Positions 30,591-40,750 of a stretch of DNA of 64,000 nucleotides are shown here, piece by piece (positions within the stretch are counted from its first letter, which is position 1; each line of letters starts with the position of its first letter). The DNA is from Maniola hyperantus. Lineage: Eukaryota > Arthropoda > Insecta > Lepidoptera > Nymphalidae. The translations under genes and the position numbers were made by a program. Under the pieces are notes generated by a model that saw nothing but the letters and a program-made list of their open reading frames with translations, made no database searches and had not been told where the DNA came from. The DNA lies in NCBI RefSeq assembly GCF_902806685.2, contig NC_048553.1, positions 13,249,440 through 13,313,439 on the forward strand. Reading direction: 5' to 3'.

Positions 30591-31641
30591 GTCAAATCAG
30601 TAACTTTTTATCAAACGTCAAAACGCGCGCTTGGTATGCGAAATTCTATGAAATATCGGTGTGTGACGGCAGAATCATTTGACGTACTTTTTTTAGGTTA
30701 ATCGATAATTTAAAATGGTTATTACACTTAAAACCAACAAAGGACGTGGATTTTACGTATTTTGGAAGACCCTCTATTTAATAATCACTGAGAAATAATT
30801 TATTTTTGATGTAGTCAAATACCCAGTTGTAAATGTAAACCTGTCTTTCAAAAACATGGGATATTAATAAATATGCAATTAATAAATAATCTAATCTAAT
30901 CTATCTTTTCAAGTCAGCTAAGAAAAATAGATTAAATATGATATTATGTTCAAGATCAAGTCCTCAAGGTCTATATAATTATTTTGGCAGAAATACTGTT
31001 ACGTAACATAATATCGTTAGGAAGTTTTGCTTTCACGTAAACATAATTAACACGTAAAAAAGTTTTCCCAGTCGAAGTGAGGGAAACGTGTAGCATTAGG
31101 AATGGTATCTACACATACATAAAAAGTTACTGGCGCCCCGGCCCGGCTTCGCATGGGTGCAATGTAAATACTAATGTGGTGTCAATCCTACTTTTTTCTT
31201 GAATTACTCTATCTATTGGTGAAAACCGCATTAAAATCCGTGGCGAAGTTTAAAAGATCCACGCGTTCAAACAAACAGACAACGGGAAGCGACTTTATTT
31301 TATACTATGTAGAGAAGACTAATAATATAAATATTAGGTTAGGTATGAAATCGGCTTCGTTTGCGCAAAATTCGGGTCAAGATGTGCATATAATTCATAA
31401 TTGGTGTATAGTCCGCACAAAATGACTTCTCACGCGCCATCATAACACTATGGGTCAACTATCATGTCAAAAGTATGGTTCACCTTTGAAAATATGGTTT
31501 TTGTTACATATTATTGTATAAAAGGAAAAGGTGACAGACTCACTGACTGACTATTGAAACGCTTATTATGCGTACAAATTGACTTATCACGCGCCATTTG
31601 AACTTTATGTGTCAATTGTCATGTCAAAAGTTTAGTCCCTA
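30591..31641. other. Unassigned intronic sequence
   Basis: No repeat termini or exons are convincing. 'ctggcgccccggcccggctt' at about 31131-31150 resembles ends of other lepidopteran repeats, and the 83-codon frame at 31174-31425 has no recognisable domain. Confidence 0.3.
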
Positions 31642-31853
31642 CTAGCTTCTGCTCGCGACTTCATCCGTGTGGACTACACAAAATTCAGGGTTTCTGTTCC
31701 CCTCAGGGTTGGATTTTCAAAAATCCTTTCTTAGGGGATGCCTATGTCATAATAGATAGCTGCATGCCAAATTTCAGCCCGATCCGTCCAGTAGTTTCAG
31801 CTGTGCGTTGATAGATCAGTCAGTCAGTCACCTTTTCCTTTTATATATTTAGA
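31642..31853 (-). mobile_element. H1 Helitron, abutting an H2 copy
   Basis: CTAG at 31642-31645, start TCTAAATATATAAAAGG at 31853. The next base on the plus strand is the CTAG of an H2 element, so there is no spacer between the two. Confidence 0.85.
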
Positions 31854-32094
31854 CTAGATGATGCCGGTAACTTCGTGCGCGTGGATTTGGGTTTTTAAAA
31901 ATTTAATGGGAACTCTTTGATTTTCCGGGATAAAAAGTAACCTATGTCCTTTCCCGGGATGCGAGCTATCCCTGTACCGAATTTCGTCAAAATCGGTTGA
32001 ACGGTTGGGCCGTGAAAGGCTAGCAGACAGACAGACATTAGGGCAGGCAGATAGACAGACAGACACACTTTCGCATTTATAATATTAGTATGGA
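31854..32094 (-). mobile_element. H2 Helitron, full length, inserted at the H1 boundary
   Basis: CTAG is at 31854-31857 and the start TCCATACTAATATTATAAATG ends at 32094 on the minus strand, with host A outside. On the minus strand its CTAG is followed directly by TCTAAATAT of H1, so it used the A/T junction at the H1 5' end as target. Confidence 0.85.
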
Positions 32095-32737
32095 TTAGTA
32101 TGGATTATGAGCCGTCGCTTTTCATAATATTTAGGTATCAGATTGATCCTCCGTGCTCGCACTGATATAACTGATAAGGGCATAATTTCCCGGAGGGATG
32201 CGGAAGCACACTGTCCTATCTTTTATCTCGTCCCGGCTATTTCTCAGCTTAAATAGGCTTTTCCATGGCTTTAGGATGACACTTCAAGGACTTTCATGAT
32301 AAACCGTCCATAATGTTCTATATTAATTACAGACAGTATTATGCACAGAGGAAGACATGTTGTGCCGACCCCACGTAGCGTGGGATAAGGTAAGGAAGAA
32401 GAAGATTATGCACTATACACAGTGAAATTTTAATAGTTGCAGCGGCAGAACGGTCGGCACTCAGTAGTATTATAGAAACATAGAGTTAATTTTAATAAAT
32501 AGAAATAATTTTGTTTTGAAATCATCAACTCGAAAGCGTGAGAAACAATAGTAATTCAGTAGACATAACGTAAATAGTATGTGCATCCACTCAAACTACG
32601 CTGCCGATATGGTGAAAATGTTTAGAGCAAAATAAGCTCTCATACGTAGTGTCTAGTGATATGGCATAAACTAGCCTGCGTGCACTCGGTACTATTGGTT
32701 CGAGGTCTTTTTCGAGTTTGGCTTTTCTCGATTGTAA
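32095..32737. other. Unassigned intronic sequence
   Basis: It contains 'tgtgccgaccccacgtagcg' + 'tgggataaggtaaggaagaa', a small repeat-like tail near 32350-32405. No exon was found. Confidence 0.3.
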
Positions 32738-32840
32738 ACATTGTTTTGATTTTTCGCGTTTTTTTTTTGGTGTTATCATATTAGTAATCACTAGTAGTAT
32801 CGCCTATTTTGGTTTTTGCTAGCGGTCCGGTTACACACTG
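32738..32840 (-). repeat. M1 element, right end only
   Basis: 'tttttcgcgttttttttttg', 'gttatcatattagtaatcac' and the terminus 'gctagcggtccggttacaca' + 'ctgtata'. The other half is lost. Confidence 0.6.
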
Positions 32841-33825
32841 TATACATTTACTACGAACTAGCGTCGTTCCTATTTCGTATTATTATTTGCCCTATATTTC
32901 CAGAACCCAAGGGACTTTTCCGATATCCTGTTTTAAGGGACGCTTAAGAAATACTTGAAAGGAATTCTGTGACATAATATAAAGCTAGCGGCTTACGGTT
33001 TTGGAGAGTTCTTGTTGTAAGATTTATTGGGATTTCGCGAATATTAAAGTAGGTATTTAATATTAAATATCTTGTTTGATCTTTATCACAATAAATTATT
33101 ATTGCTATCCATATTTTCTATACACAAATATGAATAATAATGATATTATAGGTGGACCAGAATCTCATGAAAGTATTTCGGAGTTGGCCTGTACTCTGTG
33201 AGTATTCTGTGTACATAGTGCACTGTGGTGAATATTGTGGTGAATTATTAATATTCACCACAGAGTACTGTCAGCAATACTGACTAAATTACTAGCTATT
33301 TTAGCTTATTTTTAAAGAATTGGTTTGAATTTAAAGTAATTATCAAGATTATCAATTTATTTATTAAAGTTAGTTTAATGGTTTCATGAATTGGACATTA
33401 TTTGACTCATCCGATGTCATGCGATTTGTGGCGGGGCAGCCATTTTGAATCGATTTGTATAAATGCGGGTGTCTGTCGGTTTTTAAGGCAGTCTCTCAGA
33501 CTCGAGACTCGACGACTATTAAATACTTTTTGTGTTTAGGTCGCTATTTCAATCAAGTGGTTGTAATAGCAATTATTCCCTAATCAAGTTAATATTTCAG
33601 TTAGGTTAGTTTAAAGACTAAAACTCTCGATAAGCCTCTACGCGTTGTGATCTATATCCGCGCGCATGTTTAATATGAGAGGACTTATCTAAAAATACCC
33701 AATTATTCACCTGCTTTTCTGACGGACTCTTTTAGTTCTATGTACATGGGGTGTTCTCGGAGTACAGTGTTGCTAAATTTTCAATTTCATTTAATGAAAT
33801 TCTGGTTTACCTATAACAGCTAGCA
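32841..33825. other. Unassigned, with hairpin and core-promoter-like spacing
   Basis: A 14-bp stem (ctgtggtgaatatt / aatattcaccacag) lies at 33223-33263, bracketed by 'gtactctg' and 'cagagtac'. At about 33456 'gtataaatgcgg' lies some 31 bases before 'ggcagtctctcagac', the spacing of TATA and initiator elements. I see no open frame downstream. A solo LTR is possible but no duplication confirms it. Confidence 0.3.
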
Positions 33826-33922
33826 GATCAGCCCCCCAATTGTGTAAGAAAAACGTATTCATCGTTATCGTAATCGTCAACCTTCAACTTCTGCCCTTTG
33901 ATTGGTTGTGAAAAAATACGAA
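33826..33922. repeat. M6 element, one arm
   Basis: 'cccccaattgtgtaagaaaa' + 'acgtattcatcgttatcgta' and 'ctgccctttgattggttgtg' match one arm of 37768-37918. The H2 remnant begins immediately after. Confidence 0.6.
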
Positions 33923-34051
33923 TTTGCATGGGTATAGATAAAGACCTGGAGAGTGACATCTAGGCTACTTTTATCCCGGAAAATCAAAGAGTTCCCACGG
34001 GATTTTTAAAAACCTAAATCCACGCGGACGAAGTCGCGGGCATCAACTCGT
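33923..34051 (+). mobile_element. H2 Helitron, 5'-truncated
   Basis: It runs from 'tttgcatgggtatagataaa' to 'gcgggcatcaactcgta', where the terminal CTAG has mutated to CTCG. The core 'ggctacttttatcccggaaa' is kept. Confidence 0.7.
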
Positions 34052-34351
34052 AGATAATACCTAAAATAATGATGTAATGATACTATTTTGGAACGTATTG
34101 ATGGCTGACTTGTCGGCACATCTGCAGACGCTTTAAGAACTAGACCACGCCGAATAATCTCGATGGATGATCGAGTATTGGAGCGGAGATAAGGTTGCGG
34201 GTGCCGCGGCTTTGTCTGCCTTTATCTGCAGGAAGTCGTCTGCTCGCTTATTGCTTTCTGCCTCATGAATATGAAAGATGAACAAAAGGATCTAAAGGGA
34301 TATATTACTTACTCATTTACTAGGGTTTAATTGAGACTGCGACCATGTGTT

Positions 34352-34490
34352 TGACGATCTCCCTAGCGCAGTGGTAAGCGCTGTTGTGTTGTTGGTGGGA
34401 GGTGGGAGGGAGGTTTTATCCCGGGAAATTAAAGAGTTCCCACGGGATTTTTAAAAACCCAAATCCACGCGTATGAAGTTGCGGGCATCA
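34352..34490 (+). mobile_element. Chimera: S2 SINE head joined to an H2 3' end
   Basis: The tRNA-like head 'ctccctagcgcagtggtaag' + 'cgctgttgtg' runs into a GGGAGGT block, then without SINE body continues as H2 'ttttatcccgggaaattaaa' to 'gttgcgggcatcacgtg'. The junction is near 34408. Confidence 0.6.
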
Positions 34491-34612
34491 CGTGCAATTT
34501 ATAATTTAAAACCGCGCGATTCCCTACGAGAGATATTTTAGGAAATAGGTATTCTTACAGTAGCTTCCCAATATATTTACAATAATATAATTTTTGTACG
34601 ACAAAACATTCA

Positions 34613-35089
34613 CAGTTACAAAAAATCAGTGATCTCCATGATAGGCAAACTAGAAACAGAAATAAGCTGGCTACTCCTGCGCTCCGCCTCTGGAAGGTGC
34701 GAAAGTCATTTGTGGGAATGAGTGTAATATTTTATAATAAAATTCCACAACCAATTTTAGACTTGCCTTTACACAAGTTTAAAAAATGTGTTAAAAGTAT
34801 GCTCCTAAAAAAAGCATATTATACAGTCGCAGACTATGTAAACGATAAAAAAGCTTGGATTTGACTCGCTCCAGCAATGCACGGGGCTGCAATGGCTTGT
34901 ATAGTACGGTATAATAACATTGTAAATTGAAAAATTAAAAAGAGCAACCGCCGAGTTTCTTGCTGGTTCTTCTCGGTAGGAACGGCATTCCGAACCAGTG
35001 GTAAATTAAAACTACCTGACTATTCATAAGCACTTTTAAAAAGTTTACATGAATAAAAAAACATTCTATTCTATTCTATTCTATTCTAT
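34613..35089 (+). pseudogene. L-A LINE, C-terminal 80 codons, 3' UTR and TTCTA tail
   Basis: An uninterrupted frame running to the stop at 34861-34863 reads 'ISDLHDRQTRNRNKLATPAL', 'RLWKVRKSFVGMSVIFYNKI', 'PQPILDLPLHKFKKCVKSML' and 'LKKAYYTVADYVNDKKAWI'. It has no usable start. This is the end of an APE-type non-LTR reverse transcriptase ('FYNK.P..I..LP...FK...K..L..KAYY'), CR1/Jockey group by general appearance. The roughly 210-bp 3' UTR ends in (TATTC)n at 35070-35089. It is the best-preserved of four L-A copies and shows that the tail-only copies elsewhere belong to this LINE. Confidence 0.8.
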
Positions 35090-35244
35090 CAGCTAGTCCT
35101 GAGCTTAAGGATTCAAATCTCGGAAGGGTCTGCTATACGTGCTAACGACTAACGACTCTCCCACATATTTATCCCACCGTGACCATACTGTTCCTCGTTA
35201 TTTATTATTTTGCACTACATGTTGGCTTTACTTTGTAAGTTTAT

Positions 35245-35582
35245 TAGGGTTCCGTACCTCAAAAGGGAAAACGGAACCCTTATAGGATCACTTTGTTGTC
35301 TGTCTGTCTGTCGGTCTGTCAAGAAACCTACAGGGTACTTCCCGTTGACCTAGCATCATGAAATTTGGCAGGTAGGTAGGTCTTATACCAGACATTCGGG
35401 AAAAAATCTGAAAAATGTGAATTTGTTGTTACATCACACAAAATAAATTAAATTGTTGTCATGAACTAACGATTAGTATTTTCAATTTTCGAAGTAAGAT
35501 AACTATATCAAGTGGGGTATCATATGAAAGGTTTTCATCTGTGGATTCTAAAACAGATTTTTATTTATTTTTATGCATCACA
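35245..35582 (+). repeat. Family A repeat, 3'-truncated
   Basis: It has the hairpin, CTGT run and body to 'tatttttatgcatcacag', where it stops and a short H1 terminus follows. Confidence 0.75.
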
Positions 35583-35597
35583 GTCCTTTCTATAGCT

Positions 35598-35620
35598 TTT
35601 CCTTTTATATATTTAGATAG
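35598..35620 (-). mobile_element. H1 Helitron 5' terminus only
   Basis: 'ttccttttatatatttagat' is the reverse of the H1 start. No body is attached. Confidence 0.45.
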
Positions 35621-36004
35621 TATACTGGACCGTATAAACTATTTCGCTAACAAAGTCGGTAATTTTCCAATTCAATGAGCATGATTTTATTCATTAAGTT
35701 AGGAATAACGAGATCCGTACAGTTGCCCAACATAAATGTGCCGAAACTCAGCAACTTTTCGATCCGGCGGCCATTCGGCACGCTAACGAGCCTTTTGGAT
35801 GTTTATTTAATTATCATATTTCATAATTTTTTAACAATGTTATCCTCTGTTACGGCCTAATGGTTAGAATTTTAATGGTTTCAAACGAAGGAAGATATTC
35901 GGCTCACGTAATATCGCTACTGGCGCTTGTTATTTCGTAGCAGGTAATATTTTTGAAAAACTCGAGAACACACCTTAGACGGCCATACTTTGGATATGTT
36001 TTCG

Positions 36005-36148
36005 TAAAAGTCCCGCAAATTGCTATTGCGCTGGAACCATGTCTCATTAACATCGAAATGACGTTATTTTGACGTCAGCCTGAAATAAAAATATACCATC
36101 AGCTCGAAACTTCAGTCTAGTACTGACGTCACTAAAATGGCGGCCACT
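36005..36148. mobile_element. M10 MITE, right end lost
   Basis: The left terminus 'aaagtcccgcaaattgctat' to 'ctaaaatggcggccac' is retained with GACGTCA motifs. At 36149 it switches abruptly to the 3' end of an S1 SINE. Confidence 0.65.
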
Positions 36149-36206
36149 CTGGGAGGAGACCCGTGCTCTGTAATGAGCCGGCGATGGGTTGATCATGATG
36201 GTGATG
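36149..36206 (+). mobile_element. S1 SINE tail
   Basis: 'ggaggagacccgtgctctgt' + 'aatgagccggcgatgggttg' and a GATG tail. This is an extreme 5' truncation (58 bp). Confidence 0.7.
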
Positions 36207-36505
36207 TAGTACTGATATTTTAGATAATAGGTATTATATTTTGATTGACCACAATCACACCTGATGGTAAGTGATGTAGTGCCACACCGGCCGGCGCGGT
36301 ATTCTTCGTTTACATTTCCTATTATCTGTATAAATGTGTTTGCGAGGAACATTCGTCATTCCTCGGTTCGCCAAATCCCCAGATGTATAATTTAATATCT
36401 AGGGGCGAAAGAAAAATGGACGAATTTCATAAATGGAAAACGTTTTTATCGTCATCTTATTCAGTTATGGTACTTACAATGGAAAAAGCCTATTTTTTTA
36501 TATTT

Positions 36506-36818
36506 TTTATTCAGTACAGTTAGCCCTTGACTGCAATCTCACCTGGTGGTAAGTGACGATGCAGCCTAAGATGGAAGCAGACTAACCTGAAAGGGGTATG
36601 GCAGTTTTTAATAAGCCCATGCTTTCTACACGGGATCATACCGGAACTCTTAATCGCTTGGCGGCACGGCTTTGTCGGTAGGGTAGTAACTAGCCACGGC
36701 CGAGGCCAGACCAGAAATTTAGAAATCATAAAATTCCGAATCCCTGCCGGGAATCGAACCCGGGACCTCCCACTAATAAGACCACAGCGCGTACCACTGC
36801 ACAAGGGAGGTCGTCAAA
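36506..36818 (-). mobile_element. S2 SINE, full length
   Basis: Tail stem at 36540-36560, body with 'cggccgtggctagttactac', and head 'ctcccttgtgcagtggtac' on the minus strand. The A box has one substitution compared with 2875-3194. Confidence 0.8.
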
Positions 36819-36858
36819 ATACGCAAATCGTAAATTATTTCAAGGTAAGATCAGTTAA

Positions 36859-37065
36859 TCAGTTCCCTTATTATAAATGCGAAAGTGTGTTTGTTTGTTG
36901 GTTTGCCCTCAAATCACGTCGCAACAGTGCAACGGATTGACGTGATTTTTAGCATGGGTATATAGATAAAAACCTGGAGAGTGACATAGGTTACTTTTTA
37001 TCCCGGAAAATCAAAGAGTTCCCGCGGGATTTTAACGCGCGGATGAAGTCGCGGGAACCAGCTAG
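36859..37065 (+). mobile_element. H2 Helitron, full length
   Basis: It starts TCAGTTCCCTTATTATAAAT after host A and ends 'gcgggaaccagCTAG' before T. The start differs from the TCCATACTAATA subtype at 58246, so H2 has at least two 5' variants. Confidence 0.8.
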
Positions 37066-37730
37066 TTAATGATAAAGTATTGTTTGAGTCGAGTAAAGTG
37101 TTTTGTTTTATTACAGTTGGTAAAAGTTGCGCCGTTCCAAATCTCCGGGTGACGCGGCTCTCAAGGAGGCAAAAATTGAGATTAAAATTTCAGCAAAGGG
37201 AGGCTGGAATGAGCTCAAAACTTGTTCCGAGATTCGTTCTAAGCCGATTAGGAATATTTTATAAATGCAACTTCTCGAAAAAAAGGTGTTTTAATGTTGT
37301 TAATAAATACTTAGTTTTAAAAGTCAAATGATATTCAAAATAGGTAAAAAGTTACTCTTTTCGGTTGTCAATTGTTGGATTTGTAAGATATAGTGGTGAT
37401 AATTATTATGTTATTACTTTAGTTTTTTCAACTTTTCTCTTATTTATTCTATGACACGTTAGCATTTCACTAACTGAAACTAACCTGAAACTAATTGACC
37501 ATAAAATTTAATGGAAATGCGCCGCCATTGGAAAGAGTTGGGCTATTTTATCAACTCCACACTACGTCGTTTTCTAAAGAGCTTTTCTGGTAAGGCTGCA
37601 AATACATCTCGTGGAATTGTTTGTTATCACATTTGAAAATGGCACCTTATAGCCGCCATATTGAATTTTTATTTTAAACTATTTGAACTAGTATTACCTA
37701 TTCTTTTTACCAACATAAAAAAATTATGTT
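37066..37730. other. Unassigned intronic sequence
   Basis: An 83-codon frame (37080-37331) has no recognisable domain or splice context. Otherwise AT-rich. Confidence 0.3.
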
Positions 37731-37767
37731 GGTTCCGTTTTTCCTTTTGAGGTACGGAACCCTAAAA
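37731..37767 (-). repeat. Family A terminal hairpin only
   Basis: 'ggttccgtttttccttttga' and 'ggtacggaaccctaaaaa' form the family A end hairpin without body, directly abutting M6. Confidence 0.6.
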
Positions 37768-37918
37768 ACGTATTCATCGTTATCGTAATCGTCAAAAAGT
37801 TCTGCCCTTTGATTGGTTGATTCGCTGTTTACATTTTTTCACAGCCAATCAAAGGGCAGAGTTTGTTGACGATTACGATAACGATGAATACGTTTTACTA
37901 ACACAATTGGGCGGCTGG
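37768..37918. mobile_element. M6 foldback MITE
   Basis: The arms 'cgtattcatcgttatcgtaa' + 'tcgtc...ctgccctttgattggt' and their exact complement (37840-37895) surround a loop of only about 25 bp. The right arm continues to 'cacaattgggcgg'; the matching left extension has been replaced by the family A hairpin. Confidence 0.75.
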
Positions 37919-38130
37919 TCCGCATTAACGCACCACGGGAAGAGTATCGTCCGTCGTGGCACAGACGCGTCGTTGTCGTCGGCCGAGCCTTGTACGTGCG
38001 TGGCTGTCCGTGGTCGGCGGTGGTGCGTCATGCGTGCGTGATAATCCGCAGAATTACGGACCGGGGAGTATTAGAGCAAAGCCGCACAATGCATTGCGTT
38101 GGCGGTGCCGCGCCGAACCGGTGCCGCTGC

Positions 38131-38228
38131 ATCATCCTACATAGAGATCGTTACATAGAGACCGTCCTACATAGAGACCATCCTACATAGAGACCATCCT
38201 ACATAGAGACCATCCTACAAAGAGACTA
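38131..38228. repeat. 16-bp tandem repeat, about 6 units
   Basis: The unit is 'ctacatagagaccatc'. Three central units are identical; the first two (agatcgt, agaccgt) and the last (caaagagacta) diverge. It lies at the left edge of a large foldback element. Confidence 0.85.
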
Positions 38229-38251
38229 TGTCGCACAATGCGATAGGCTGC

Positions 38252-38762
38252 GACCACAACACTGCGATGCGACGTCGGGTCGTAAAAATCTATGACGTCA
38301 CACAGTTAATTGTGCAAATTTCCGATGTGTTGCAGCACCGTACAAACTTGCGATGCGACGACGTATTTCCCGTTTAGTCGGTGTCCACACCTCTCTGTGT
38401 GCCATTCTGTGCTGTGTGGGTTTTTCTTGACGCATATAGAAGACGTAGCATTCGTGTAGTGCGGTCCATAGCTCACAAGAAATTGATGGTCAGAGTTTTC
38501 TCGTACGATGCCGTAAGTGATGAAATTTTTGCGTTGCGCATCGCATTGCGTCGTTTTTGCGATGCGATAATTTCAACGCAAATTTCATCGCTTACGGCAT
38601 CGTATGCGATAAAAAAATTGCGTTGCGTCAACACAGAATGGCACACAGAGAGGTGTGGACACAACGAGAATACGTCGTTTCATCGCAAGTTTGTACGATG
38701 CGGCACCGCATCGGAAAGTCGTAGATTTGTACGACCCGACGTCGCATCGCAGTGTTGTGGTC
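38252..38762. mobile_element. M9 foldback element, 511 bp, nested palindromes
   Basis: The left arm (38252-38400) 'gaccacaacactgcgatgcg' + 'acgtcgggtcgta' ... 'gtccacacctctctgtgtgc' is complementary to the right arm (38636-38762). The centre holds a second inverted pair ('acgatgccgtaagtgatgaa' with 'tcatcgcttacggcatcgta'). CpG-rich GATGCGA/TCGCATC motifs recur. No target duplication is obvious. Confidence 0.75.
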
Positions 38763-39169
38763 TCATCCTCAGTGTTATCCGTAACCTCAATAATATTCGA
38801 TCACAACGGAGATTATTCGGCTTGGGTTGATCGTCAAAGTTTGGCAATTTATCTCTGTATTTATATTATGTAATCGGAGTAGAGCGTAGTAAGAACAACT
38901 CGGTTGCAACTTCGTTACTGAGTTCTAGAAGCTTCGTAGCCTCAACACGTGTCTGAACTTGGAAGTACCTAGTAAAAAGAAAAGTAACGGCGGCGGATCC
39001 GAGTCCGTGAAAATACGTACCTTTTTGTTTTGTATGGTAGCTTACAACATAATATTATGTCGTAGATATTTTATATATCCGTATTTTCACGGATTCGAAT
39101 CGGATGAGTGCGTGATCGCTGTAAGAGGTAATTAGTGTTTAGTAAATAATACTTTGCGCTAATAAGTAA

Positions 39170-39369
39170 CTAGCTTATGCTCGCGATTTCGCCCGCGTGG
39201 ACTACACTTTCAATCCCTTATTTTACCCCTTTAGGGGTTGAATTTTCAAAAATCCTTTCTTAGCTGATGCCTACGTCATAATAGCAATCGGAATGCCAAA
39301 TTTCAGCCTGATCCGTCCAGTAGTTTGAGCTGTGCGTTGATAAATCAGTCAATCAGTCGATCAGCTTTT
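39170..39369 (-). mobile_element. H1 Helitron, 5' end decayed
   Basis: CTAG at 39170-39173, hairpin and core are present; the minus-strand start has decayed to 'ttcatagaaaagctgatcg'. Confidence 0.7.
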
Positions 39370-39417
39370 CTATGAAATAACGGCAATGTGTTGATTATGA
39401 TGATGATGATGAATGTT

Positions 39418-39800
39418 ATTTTTTTTTTTTTCCTACCATAAAGCACCATTATAAAATGGCAGCTTTATTACTACTACCATCTAGCCTATGGGCTAATAAA
39501 TAATATTATTCTAGCTTAATCTTCTACTTATGATTAATTTTTGAATCTAATTTACAGTCCAATAACTGTCCTTAGTTTATTCTAACACGTACTTACAGTT
39601 CACTATGTTCTTGTGACCTAGAAAAATAAAGTAGCACAAGCACTATTACACAAACGCTGCACTTATGTACTTTTTAACACTAATTCGAACGGCTTGGTTC
39701 TTTTGAGCCTCCTTTTGATGTCCATGTTATCTAGAAGCTTCACAGCCTCCAAATTAACATGATGAAATGTGATTGACTAATTATTTTAAGCTTGTTTCGT
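39418..39800 (-). other. Possible minus-strand retroposed fragment with A-tail
   Basis: The poly(T) at 39419-39431 could be an A-tail on the minus strand. Upstream on that strand an open stretch ends 'NLEAVKLLDNMDIKRRLKRT' then 'KPFELVLKST' and a stop (about 39678-39760). A similar 'gaagcttctaga' context occurs near 38925-38945. I do not recognise the protein. Confidence 0.3.
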
Positions 39801-40334
39801 GGTTTAACGCCATGTTTTAATGTAGACAAGGAGTACATACCACGATTAATTTGATGTTTTTATTTGTCGATACTGCAACCCAACTGTACGGGTCGTGGTC
39901 ACGACGAGACTGCGGTGCTGCGAGAGATGAAGTTCGAGCTGTAGCGAACTACCCTCTTTCTTGTTCTTTTAATCGTGATATGTACCCGTTATCTACATTA
40001 AAATATGAATTTTATTATTTAAAAACTCATTTAACTAGGTATATTTTTGCAGCTTTTGCGGTTCAGGGGGGAAAAGCGTGTAATTTTCAATTTTACGCGG
40101 AACTGCAGAGAATGCGTCACATCGCTGTACATTAATCACAAATTCCACGTTCTCACGATCACAATCCCTAATCGCAATCACTTCGCACAGTGAAGGCGCG
40201 TGTACCCAAAAGACTTCATTGCGCATTAACAGGCTGGTTCCAGGTGTACGCATGTGCTCCCCAATGATATTACAAAATTAACTGACTCACCCTCCCTTCC
40301 CTCCCGAGTCCCGCTACATCTAGAGGGTGATAGC

Positions 40335-40344
40335 CACCGAGCTC
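40335..40344. repeat. Possible target-site duplication, left
   Basis: CACCGAGCTC here matches 45427-45436 exactly. The distance brackets a Jockey element of about 5.1 kb. Confidence 0.5.
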
Positions 40345-40750
40345 GGGATATCTGGGTAGAAACGTCCAACGCGTGCAGACGTCGCTTCCAGACGCAGATC
40401 TTATCGCACGATACGATCAGTACGGCGCGCGTTCGACGTATTAGCCTCCGTTTGTGTGCAGTGGTGTTCGATCCGAGCGGTTTCGGAGAGCGTATTCGAC
40501 TGTGTGACGTAGTGACGGTGCTTCGGTGTTGGGTATAGGTTTAAGCTTTGTGTTATTTCTAGTTGGTGAAGTTCTGGAGTCCGGTTTTAAACAGTAAGTA
40601 CACTAGAATAAGACGAAGGCTGTGAACAGCCTAACGTAGGGCATTTTCACACCCCCGTCACCCAAGGACGGGGTCAAGTGTAGGGCTACATACAGTAGGC
40701 ACTCATCTCCCTGCTTCGGCAGGGAGGTAACAAGTATTACCGGGGTCGAG
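40345..40750 (+). promoter_or_regulatory. Jockey 5' UTR with two GC hairpins
   Basis: An internal Pol II promoter is expected here for Jockey elements; 'gatcagtacgg' at about 40417 resembles an arthropod initiator (TCAGT). Two stems precede ORF1: CCCCGTC/GACGGGG (40653-40673), and CTCCCTGC-TTCG-GCAGGGAG (40707-40726). The latter is an 8-bp stem closed by the very stable C(UUCG)G tetraloop, only 24 bases before the ORF1 start. Their role is unknown. Confidence 0.55.

Noticed and set aside
38381..38830. 149-codon frame
   Set aside because: It lies within the arms of the 511-bp foldback element; the amino-acid sequence is low in information and mirrors the palindrome.
39851..40135. 94-codon frame just before the Jockey element
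   Set aside because: No recognised domain, splice sites or repeats. Length alone is not enough.
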